In this document: in pieces, positions 46,101 through 52,464 of the stretch
Numbering within the stretch: the stretch's first letter is position 1
How the letters are laid out: each line of letters opens with the position of its first letter
Source: Chthonomonadaceae bacterium
Lineage (GTDB): Bacteria > Armatimonadota > Chthonomonadetes > Chthonomonadales > Chthonomonadaceae
DNA: 62,128 nucleotides
Direction of reading: 5' to 3'
NCBI GenBank assembly: GCA_027450145.1
Contig: DAIDKH010000016.1
Location: 1 to 62,128, forward strand
Notes under the pieces: model-generated
Databases searched by the model: none
What the model was told of the DNA's origin: nothing
The model's input: only the letters and a program-made list of their open reading frames with translations
Translations under genes and position numbers: made by a program

Positions 46101-46659
46101 GGTTTTCATCATAGGGATCCACCTGCAAACCCCAATCCAGCGTATCAATGGCGACGCCAAATTTGCCGGAAGACATCTGCATCGTTGCAAGTCTTCTAAC
46201 ACAGGTGATGATGTTGGTCTCTAACCTGGAGCGCTGCGCAAGCACCCACGGAATTTCGCAGCCCGGCATTAATTCCCCGTTGTATAGTTTAGTGGCACTA
46301 TGCAGTGCAAGTTCAGAACCTTCGATGGAGATCGACATGAGTTGAAGGGCATCGCACGAACATACCGCCGCATCAAGTGAAACCACTCTGCTGCCGGTTT
46401 GTGTCAAGGCAGTTCTATATTCGCCCAGCGCAGTGCGGACGTAACTAAGATTAAGACGCAAATTGGCAAGAGCCTGCTGTTCCGTGCTATTGGGCCACAG
46501 TGTTCCTGCAAGCCAGGATCGGTCTACAGTCTCTCCTGCACGAATGGCGAGTATGCCCAGTAGCCAGCGCAAATTTCGCGAGCGCCAAGAAGTAACCTCA
46601 CGGCCGTTGATTAGGAGGCGAAAATTCCCTAGTAGTTGCAAGTGGACGGGTTTTAACAT
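43156..46659 (-). CDS. BTAD (SARP-type) transcriptional regulator with STAND/NB-ARC-like NTPase and TPR repeats
   Basis: 1167 residues from ATG 46659, with GGAGAG upstream. Residues 5-90 form an OmpR-like winged helix (LQLLGNFRLLINGREV ... NLRLNLSYVRTAL). Residues 95-235 form a bacterial transcriptional activation domain (YNGELMPGCEIPWVLAQR, VDPYDENLMRMLMECH). An NTPase follows with Walker A GSGGVGKTRL (291-300), Walker B AVLIFDNCEQ (Asp367) and LSTSRRPLGI. The C-terminal half is TPR-like helical repeats. Such proteins are ATP-switched activators in Actinobacteria and Chloroflexi. Its gene directly follows fliP on the same strand (311-base gap with a TATAAT-like -10), so it may be expressed separately. 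Target genes are unknown. Confidence 0.9.
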   Translation of the reverse strand: MLKPVHLQLLGNFRLLINGREVTSWRSRNLRWLLGILAIRAGETVDRSWLAGTLWPNSTEQQALANLRLNLSYVRTALGEYRTALTQTGSRVVSLDAAVCSCDALQLMSISIEGSELALHSATKLYNGELMPGCEIPWVLAQRSRLETNIITCVRRLATMQMSSGKFGVAIDTLDWGLQVDPYDENLMRMLMECHISTGDSLHALVAYRTFRARILRDLNLDVGSDIKQLAAFAQTTAHDPYEIGTPTICSPAAATFTMMPGAMPTIYGRENELRVICAKLKQHRLITLTGSGGVGKTRLAIEAAHQIPRVLGIPVYIIELASVSEFNQILPAAIRALGLFDDHSAEPEQRIVSSLSGKAAVLIFDNCEQIIEDAAAVIKSLLGKLPLIRILSTSRRPLGIAEEWRLRVHPLSLPAEDTSSLESIVSNSSAVKLFIERASMADGEFRVCEDNILEIVSICQKLEGIPLAIEMAAARTAHLSLSALSSNIAANALTELDLQDSTRPMRHRTMNALIEWTYNLLNEQEKSLLGYLALFAGPFHLEHLGSIAEQAGTNPSQVARALYSLTDWSLVRMVNSAGETCYVLQEPVKLFVRNKLVTSACYKQAMSQFIEVLRSFSTLAASELRGHHQALWLDRLETEHTNYVAILTNEISEEPQDPARLDSLTEIAWNLTAFWESRGYLTFARSVLTALNASTLSADLPNALIKVQLALLKIAIARGDTTDADDLVERASQTMSAIRGRYHEPMLAYLSVLRENLCTEQKLAMGEKCLAVANECGDEYHEALTLSLMAHEYYRARLYEESEACLRQAWRKSHSIGDLRNAARVQTVRGNLEWARGHRSSAISQYYTPALATYRLINDPRGMATNLMNIAAVKCELGQFAEAEALYLEAELLHKRLQRTVNAIYCKNLRACVQLSSGTRRTAKQLLLECLFEARNEGDEILVAECIADLCQAALRDEDVTSARILYGAIQAITTVDVSWHKWRAGLALAVTELNADNYHTASEQFKFLLAELNIWNDDRFNLTCYLYLILASTRASDAVLLRQSLKQAQSLHWLPPRTDIGSNYDMFELLGKAMVAMEDYDSAVTVLALADQLRNIGEIHPPHDLAREHQQLIASAEQHIGQERVDIALLRAKDVQLINSSDIGRLFSIYLNMLDQQCTAPKARQ

Positions 46660-46970
46660 TAAGTCTCTCCACACTTACGAACAGGAAAATGGACGCACAA
46701 TTTCATTCTAACTCTGCAAATAAAAATGCCGTCACTACTATTATATAGAAAGATAAGACGCTACTGTGCGTGATTCGGTGAATTGTGGCTGAAATATGTG
46801 ATGTTCGCGGGTTGTACCACGTTTGTATGTAATCGCGGTGCAGAAGGTTCTTTTGACCAAAGTCGAGGCGGGGAGAGAAGGGGTTCGAGTATGACGAGGA
46901 TGTGCAGATACAAGGCGTTAGTACTGGTCCGGGGCATGACACATGACCACGGACCAGCCTTGACGAAGAG
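46660..46970. other. Gap between fliP and the regulator gene
   Basis: 311 bases. On the minus strand a TATAAT hexamer lies about 70-80 bases before the regulator start (around 46735-46745), without a clear -35. No credible gene on either strand. Confidence 0.35.
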
Positions 46971-47783
46971 TCATCTAAATCCTCTTACCAAACTGCCAAT
47001 TAGTAATGCCCAACCGTTAGCAAGCACGAACAGCAATAGTTTTGCGGGCAACGAAACCACAACCGGTGGCAACATCATCATGCCCATGCTCATGAGCGTG
47101 GAGGCAACTACCAGGTCAATCACCATAAATGGAAGGTAGATGTAGAAACCGATGATAAATGCTGTTTTCATCTCACTTGTAAGGAACGCCGGAACCAACG
47201 TTACCATACTGACGTTGTCCGCAGTCTTTGGCATTGGCGAATGCGAGATGGATATGAAAAACGTCAGGTCACTCTTGTAGGTTTGTCGGATCATGAATGA
47301 TCGTAGGGGCGTCTCCGCTCTATCCAGTGCAGTGGAGAACCCGATCTGCTTGTGCATATACGGTTCGTAGGCAGTATTGTCAATCGCCCGAAGAGTGGGC
47401 TGCATTATGAAAAGCGTAAGAAACAGCGCAAGACCAATAAGTACCTGATTGGGTGGAATTTGTGGCGTTCCCAGCGCACTTCGCAGAATGCTAAACACGA
47501 TTACGATACGAGTAAATGCTGTCGTCATGATAATGATGGATGGCGCCAGGGTAAGTACTGTCATCAACATCAGAATCTGAAGTGTTACTGCTACCTGTTT
47601 TGGGTTGTGCGAGGATCCCATGCCCAGTTGAACACTTGGTATCGGCAGATCTGCTGCCAACGCTGCGTGTTGCATCAGCATGCAAACTGAGCTGAGTGCC
47701 AGCGTCAAAAGCGCCAATCGCAGGATCCGTGATCGTATGAGCTGGCGCAGACCTTCTTTCACCCTTGCAGTGAAAATCATCAA
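46971..47783 (-). CDS. fliP: Flagellar type III export protein FliP
   Basis: 270 residues, inner-membrane component of the export gate. Cleavable signal peptide (ILRLALLTLALSSVCMLMQHAALA), as known for FliP. The family core reads LTLAPSIIIMTTAFTRIVIVFSILRSALGTPQIPPNQVLIGLALFLT, and the second half contains IGFYIYLPFMVIDLVVASTLMSMGMMMLPPV. The start is two bases after the fliO stop. fliQ, fliR, flhB and flhA are not in the window. Confidence 0.97.
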   Translation of the reverse strand: MMIFTARVKEGLRQLIRSRILRLALLTLALSSVCMLMQHAALAADLPIPSVQLGMGSSHNPKQVAVTLQILMLMTVLTLAPSIIIMTTAFTRIVIVFSILRSALGTPQIPPNQVLIGLALFLTLFIMQPTLRAIDNTAYEPYMHKQIGFSTALDRAETPLRSFMIRQTYKSDLTFFISISHSPMPKTADNVSMVTLVPAFLTSEMKTAFIIGFYIYLPFMVIDLVVASTLMSMGMMMLPPVVVSLPAKLLLFVLANGWALLIGSLVRGFR

Positions 47784-47785
47784 AT

Positions 47786-48760
47786 TTACAGTGCCCCCTC
47801 TACCTCGGCAACTGTTCGCAGCCGTTGCATAGATCGTGTTACGGCACTTCCGGCCGCAGCTACCGCTTCACCCAGGTCTCCCATGATTGCACTGGATGGA
47901 AGTTCGGCTGCGGCAAAATCTACGCCGTCGAGATCCATGGCAGCAGCACGCATGAGAGCTCGAAAATCGCTATCGTTCTCGTGGCCCTGCTCCTGGAATT
48001 CGGTAATTAGAGCAACACTCGATCCACTGACACCCAATAGCAGTAATTTGCCGCGAACTTCTACCAATGCCAGGCAGCTGTTGCCGAGCGGAGTACTCTC
48101 CACCAGTCGGATATTGCAACCGCTAGCATTTACCGGCTGCTTTTTGGCGAACATTGACTTCGTGATCGCAGCCACCATGCTTCCGGAATGTCGTGGAGTG
48201 GCAGTAGACTTGGGAAGAGTTTGCAGTGATAAATTCGGCGTGCTGCTGATTGCGAGCTTTTGTTGAAGTCGCTTAATAAGCTGCAAAGCGCCTACAATGA
48301 TAAACAGCACAGGAAGAAGGTAAACCAGCATTGAAACACCCTGTCCAACGGTGCGCATGGGACTGGCAATTGGCTTATCGTTACCCGCATTGGTGTCCTG
48401 TCTGGTAAGCGCTATCGGGCTAGACGAACTCAGACTGGCACTACCTTGCGCGTGTGCTGCCGCCGTGCTGCGAGTTGTCGCGCGCAGTTGATTGTGGGGT
48501 AGGAAGGCTGTTCTCTCATTGTGGAGACCTGCCTCGTGCAGTGCGCGTCGATGAGCACGCTCCGTGCGCATGCGCCATCGGTAAATCCAGCGCTGCCGCC
48601 ATTTAGCTCGCCACGTTTGACCACGAGCTGTGGAAAGCGCTGTGGGCGTTGGTTGTAGTGTACTATTTGTGTTGGCGATAACCTGCGCATGGGCACCTAC
48701 ACCCATCAGGCAGATGACACTAAGCGTAGCGGCTGCGAATGTCGTTCGTCTGGAGATCAT
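47786..48760 (-). CDS. fliO: FliO-like flagellar assembly protein with long periplasmic region
   Basis: 324 residues. Signal-like N-terminus, then an Arg/Trp-rich stretch (TWRAKWRQRWIYRWRMRTER, about residues 49-68) and a Ser/Ala-rich linker. A single transmembrane helix follows (MLVYLLPVLFIIVGALQLI, about 150), then the FliO cytoplasmic beta domain (IRLVESTPLGNSCLALVEVRGKLLLLGVSGSSVALI). FliO helps FliP assemble. The family is usually 100-230 residues, so the N-terminal extension is unusual. It sits six bases after fliY and two before fliP. Confidence 0.85.
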   Translation of the reverse strand: MISRRTTFAAATLSVICLMGVGAHAQVIANTNSTLQPTPTALSTARGQTWRAKWRQRWIYRWRMRTERAHRRALHEAGLHNERTAFLPHNQLRATTRSTAAAHAQGSASLSSSSPIALTRQDTNAGNDKPIASPMRTVGQGVSMLVYLLPVLFIIVGALQLIKRLQQKLAISSTPNLSLQTLPKSTATPRHSGSMVAAITKSMFAKKQPVNASGCNIRLVESTPLGNSCLALVEVRGKLLLLGVSGSSVALITEFQEQGHENDSDFRALMRAAAMDLDGVDFAAAELPSSAIMGDLGEAVAAAGSAVTRSMQRLRTVAEVEGAL

Positions 48761-48766
48761 GGCAAC

Positions 48767-49753
48767 CTACCTTCCCCGGCCTAAGCCAGCAACTCTTTCG
48801 ACAGGGCTTATGATTTCTGTTACCCTAATTCCAAAGTTGTCCTCAATAACCACTACCTCGCCTTTCGCGATCAATCGGCCGTTCACGAGTAGGTCCACTG
48901 GCTCACCCGCCACTCGATCCAACTCGACAATGGAGCCCGATGACAGTTCAAGGACATCCTTAATGAGCATCCGCACACGCCCTAACTCTACAGTTACATC
49001 AAGTGGTATGTCTAGGATCATATCAAGGCCGCGCGGCATCCCAATATCCTGGCTAGATGTCGCATTGGTGGGTGCGGCCGCTGTTGAAGGAGCTCCAGGT
49101 ACGGGATTATCGAGACCAGATGTGAGATCACCCAGCATTGCTGCAAGCTCATCCTGATCTAGCAACTGATCACCGGACGATTGCTGAGCATCGGCCGGTA
49201 CCAGCACACGAGCCATATCTGGCGTCATGAAGAGAGTCAGCTGGGTGTCGGATAGGTCGTTGATTGTAAAGGAGAATGTAATCTCCACTGCGGATCCGCT
49301 CATGGCAAAGACAGGCGGAAGGCTTAACGTACCCAGGTGGCTGTTGCAGGTCTCAAGTTCCAGTGTTTCGCCAATCTGATTCCCTATGACCGTGCCGAGC
49401 CCTCGAGCCACGCCTGTCATGGCGGTTTCTAGTGCGGGAATCTGGTCGTCCGCAACCTGGTCAGGAGGATTGGCGCCACTGTTTCCAGAGATCAGGTCGA
49501 GCATCAACGCTGCGGTCTCTTCTGATACAACGAAAAGGCTCTCGCTAGTAAGTAAATTATTAAAATGGAACTGCGAGCAAAGAACGGACTGCTCTCGCGT
49601 CAACAGCTCTTGAATGGGCACTTCACGGACAACTGGCGACTCTAGGATCGTTTCGTGGTTTAGCTGCTCAGCGAACGCCAGCGCCAGCCCGGGACAATAG
49701 TCAGCAATTTGTGATTGAATGCCCTCAAGTTCAACAGGTGTAATATCCGGCAT
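48767..49753 (-). CDS. fliN: Flagellar motor switch protein FliY/FliN
   Basis: 328 residues from ATG 49753 (MPDITPVELEGIQSQ), with GGAGG seven bases upstream; the longer frame overlaps fliM. The N-terminal two thirds is a CheC-like phosphatase domain (FVVSEETAALMLDLISG, QIPALETAMTGVARGLGTVIG), as in FliY. The C-terminal SpoA domain is complete (LDMILDIPLDVTVELGRVRMLIKDVLELSSGSIVELDRVAGEPVDLLVNG). It forms the C-ring with FliM and may dephosphorylate CheY. The full CheC catalytic pair (D/S-x-x-x-E-x-x-N) is not clear. Confidence 0.95.
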   Translation of the reverse strand: MPDITPVELEGIQSQIADYCPGLALAFAEQLNHETILESPVVREVPIQELLTREQSVLCSQFHFNNLLTSESLFVVSEETAALMLDLISGNSGANPPDQVADDQIPALETAMTGVARGLGTVIGNQIGETLELETCNSHLGTLSLPPVFAMSGSAVEITFSFTINDLSDTQLTLFMTPDMARVLVPADAQQSSGDQLLDQDELAAMLGDLTSGLDNPVPGAPSTAAAPTNATSSQDIGMPRGLDMILDIPLDVTVELGRVRMLIKDVLELSSGSIVELDRVAGEPVDLLVNGRLIAKGEVVVIEDNFGIRVTEIISPVERVAGLGRGR

Positions 49754-49778
49754 GAATTCCTCCAGAATTGTAGATCGG

Positions 49779-50876
49779 TTACGCGGTACGGCGGTGTCTG
49801 GTACCAGGCGCGGCACCTGCATCGGTGTCATTACTGCGGTGGCTTATGTATATGGCCAGTTTTTTGCCCCGAATACCGGGTTTGCCTCGGAACTTGGTGC
49901 GGTTGTCTACCATGACGTCCACATCTTCGTGCTGTTCGCGATCCAGCTTCACCACGTCGCCGACCTTCATGTTCAACAGGTCGGTCACCGAGAACATGGT
50001 GCTACCCAGCTTTACAGAAAGCTCTATCGATGTGCGCTCTAGGCGTTTTGCAAGTACACCGGCATGTTTGCCAGTATTTTTCTTTATGCTGCTTGAGAAC
50101 CAACGTTGAGCACTTAGTTTCGTGGTGATAGGTTTGAGTAGCAAGTAGGGGATACAGATCGACATTGCACCGCGAAGGTCTCCCACTTTTATTTCAAAGA
50201 GGATTGATACTACAACGTCGTTAGGAGGCACTATCTGCACAAACTGAGCCTGTGTCTCCATGGACTCTCTCTTGGTGGTAAACTGCGCGATTCCTTCCCA
50301 GGCAGTGTGGAAATCCTTCAGCGCTCGATTGATGATCGACTCGGTCAGTGCTTTTTCGATGTCTGTCAGCACGCTGGTGTTCTTCACCATGCTGCCTGGC
50401 CCACCAAGAAGCCTATCGATCATGGAGAGAATTACATTAAACTCGACTTCAAGCAGTGCCTGCCCCGCGAGTGGCGCCATGCTAAATATGTTGATGATGC
50501 TGCTGGTGAGGGATCGAATGTACTCATCGTATGGAACTTGTTCAACGCTGACTAGATCGACGTGTACAGGTACGCGTAGGTAGGCAGAAAGTGATGAGGC
50601 GAACAAGCGCGCAAATGTTTCATGCAGCATCTGCAACGTTCGTAACTGATCCTTGGCAAATTTATCGGGACGACGAAAGTCATAGATTTCATATGCGATA
50701 GGCGTCTTGTTGTCTCGGCGTGCTGCCGTCGGAGCGGGTGGCGCCGATGCGCCAGTCGTCGCAGCGGATGCGCTTGTTCGAACAGGCTCTGGGGCTGCGC
50801 CAGGGGATTCGCCACCGTCGCCGCTAAGGGAAGCCAACAGCGCCTCTATCTCAACCTGGGAGAGAATTTCTGCCAC
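49779..50876 (-). CDS. fliM: Flagellar motor switch protein FliM
   Basis: 365 residues from GTG 50876, whose first residues (AEILSQVEIEALLASL) are the CheY-binding motif expected at the FliM N-terminus, with GAGG eight bases upstream. The longer frame to 50948 adds unrelated residues. A Ser/Ala/Pro linker is followed by the middle CheC-like domain (YDFRRPDKFAKDQLRTLQMLHETFARLFASSLSAYLR) and the C-terminal SpoA domain (VTDLLNMKVGDVVKLDREQHEDVDVMVDNRTKFRGKPG). First gene of fliM-fliY-fliO-fliP. Confidence 0.97.
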   Translation of the reverse strand: MAEILSQVEIEALLASLSGDGGESPGAAPEPVRTSASAATTGASAPPAPTAARRDNKTPIAYEIYDFRRPDKFAKDQLRTLQMLHETFARLFASSLSAYLRVPVHVDLVSVEQVPYDEYIRSLTSSIINIFSMAPLAGQALLEVEFNVILSMIDRLLGGPGSMVKNTSVLTDIEKALTESIINRALKDFHTAWEGIAQFTTKRESMETQAQFVQIVPPNDVVVSILFEIKVGDLRGAMSICIPYLLLKPITTKLSAQRWFSSSIKKNTGKHAGVLAKRLERTSIELSVKLGSTMFSVTDLLNMKVGDVVKLDREQHEDVDVMVDNRTKFRGKPGIRGKKLAIYISHRSNDTDAGAAPGTRHRRTA

Positions 50877-51216
50877 GAGTTCTTCCTCTACTTTTGCACT
50901 ATGCGCCGGCTTAAGGTGCTGGAGCCGCACCGGCTTACGAGTTACCAAGCGGATGTCGATGTTCTACGACACCTTTTATCCCTACTCATTATTGGCCGAA
51001 CACGAGGGTATCTTCAGGCAAATTTACGAGGTGATATGTGGCCCAATAAATGGAACTGCAACATTTGTGATGTTTCGTGGTCCCTGCGGGGCAGCAACTC
51101 TCGAATACTTGCTGCGGCAGAGTATTATTTCATTGTGCGTGATCAACCGAGGAAGATCGCGCTGGCAGTAATCAGGCAGTTATTTGCCTACAGCGGTTGA
51201 AACAAGGATAATTGCA
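50877..51216. other. Divergent gap between fliM and sbcD
   Basis: 340 bases. No obvious promoter consensus. It contains one protein-like small frame (50959-51171, +), listed separately at low confidence. Confidence 0.35.
50959..51171 (+). CDS. Possible small ORF, 70 residues
   Basis: ATG 50959 opens MFYDTFYPYSLLAEHEGIF and ends CVINRGRSRWQ. The composition looks protein-like (balanced hydrophobics, few stretches of Arg or Ser), unlike most shadow frames here. There is only a weak ribosome site (GCGGATG), and no family is recognised. It sits between the divergent fliM and sbcD genes. Equally likely to be a chance frame. Confidence 0.22.
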   Translation: MFYDTFYPYSLLAEHEGIFRQIYEVICGPINGTATFVMFRGPCGAATLEYLLRQSIISLCVINRGRSRWQ

Positions 51217-52464
51217 ATGAGCAATTCTGTGCGTATCATGCACTTTGCAGATACACATTTCGGCGTTGAAAACTATGGTAGGCTTGATGTATCGACTGGT
51301 ATCCATTCGCGCCTGGTGGACCTACGAAGGTCCCTGGGACGAGCGGTGGAACTCGCGTTGAAAGCCGACGTGGACTGCGCATTGTTTGCGGGCGACGCGT
51401 TTCATCTGCAGGCCCCTCGTCCAACGGAGCAACGTGAATTTGCGGACGCTCTTCGCCCGTTGATGGAGGCACGCATTCCCATCGTCTTAGTTACCGGCAA
51501 CCATGACATGCCAACCGCCAGGGGACGAGCGGCCAGTGTCGATATTTATAGAGCTCTTCGCGTACCTGGCGTGACTGTTGCCGATACACCTTCTGTATTT
51601 CAGGTTCCATGTCGTCGAGTATCCTTGGCTGTTGCTGCGCTACCATACATGGCCCAGTTGCATGGTACCGTCGAGCGGGGCAGCACACCGAAGAACCGGC
51701 AGAATTCCGGGATGGCATTGTACCGGAAGACTCTTCAAGAACTCGAGCAGGCAGTAGACGTGTCGATCAAGTGCCCGGTGGTGCTTTTGGGCCATATATT
51801 GGTCGAAGGCGCGATACTGTCGCCCTGGCAGCATGGTTCGTCAACTCATTTTTACGAACCAACCCTCACTGTGAAGGAGTTACAGCGTGGTCCCTGGGAC
51901 TATGTCGCCCTTGGTCATTTACATCGATATCAGGTAGTGTCTCATGGTAGCTTCCCGCCAGTAGTTTATTCTGGCAGCGTTGATCGGATCGACATTATGG
52001 AGGCCGGTGAGGCACGCGGGTTTGTTATTGCTGAGTTAAATCGCGGTAACGCGACGCATAGGTTTGTAGAAGTCGACGTTTGCCGCCCCATGTTTCAGAT
52101 GGAAGTTGAAGCGAAGGGTAGCAATCCCACTGCCGCGGTTCTAAATGAAATTGCCGAGCACGATCTGCGAGGTGCGATTATTCGGCTAACAATTTCATGC
52201 GATCATGGCAGGCGCGGCTTGGTAGACGAGTCCAAAGTACGCGCTGCTCTAGCCACTGCGCAAGACGTGTCAATAGTTTACCAATCGATAACCGCTGAAG
52301 TATATGCCGACCGCATGCAGCTTCAACCCTCGGATGCCCGATCTCAACTAGAAGCGTATTTAAACCGGCCGGATTTGCGTAGCCGTAAGCACAATCTTAT
52401 GCAGGCAGCAGAGCCATTACTTGCGCAGGTGACCGCAGAACTCGACGAGAAGGATTTGGCTTAG
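51217..52464 (+). CDS. sbcD: Nuclease SbcCD subunit D (Mre11 family)
   Basis: 415 residues from ATG 51217 (AAGGA upstream); the frame opens at 51184 without support. Metallophosphoesterase motifs in order: D12-x-H14 (HFADTHFG), FAGDAFHL, VTGNHDMP, LGHILVEGA and the terminal GHLHRYQ. Removes hairpins and protein-blocked ends from DNA with SbcC. Its stop TAG shares a base with the GTG start of sbcC. Confidence 0.95.
   Translation: MSNSVRIMHFADTHFGVENYGRLDVSTGIHSRLVDLRRSLGRAVELALKADVDCALFAGDAFHLQAPRPTEQREFADALRPLMEARIPIVLVTGNHDMPTARGRAASVDIYRALRVPGVTVADTPSVFQVPCRRVSLAVAALPYMAQLHGTVERGSTPKNRQNSGMALYRKTLQELEQAVDVSIKCPVVLLGHILVEGAILSPWQHGSSTHFYEPTLTVKELQRGPWDYVALGHLHRYQVVSHGSFPPVVYSGSVDRIDIMEAGEARGFVIAELNRGNATHRFVEVDVCRPMFQMEVEAKGSNPTAAVLNEIAEHDLRGAIIRLTISCDHGRRGLVDESKVRAALATAQDVSIVYQSITAEVYADRMQLQPSDARSQLEAYLNRPDLRSRKHNLMQAAEPLLAQVTAELDEKDLA

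Noticed and set aside
48630-49157. 175-codon plus-strand frame across fliO and fliY
   Set aside because: Antisense, Ser/Thr-rich, no ribosome site; both flagellar genes are unambiguous.
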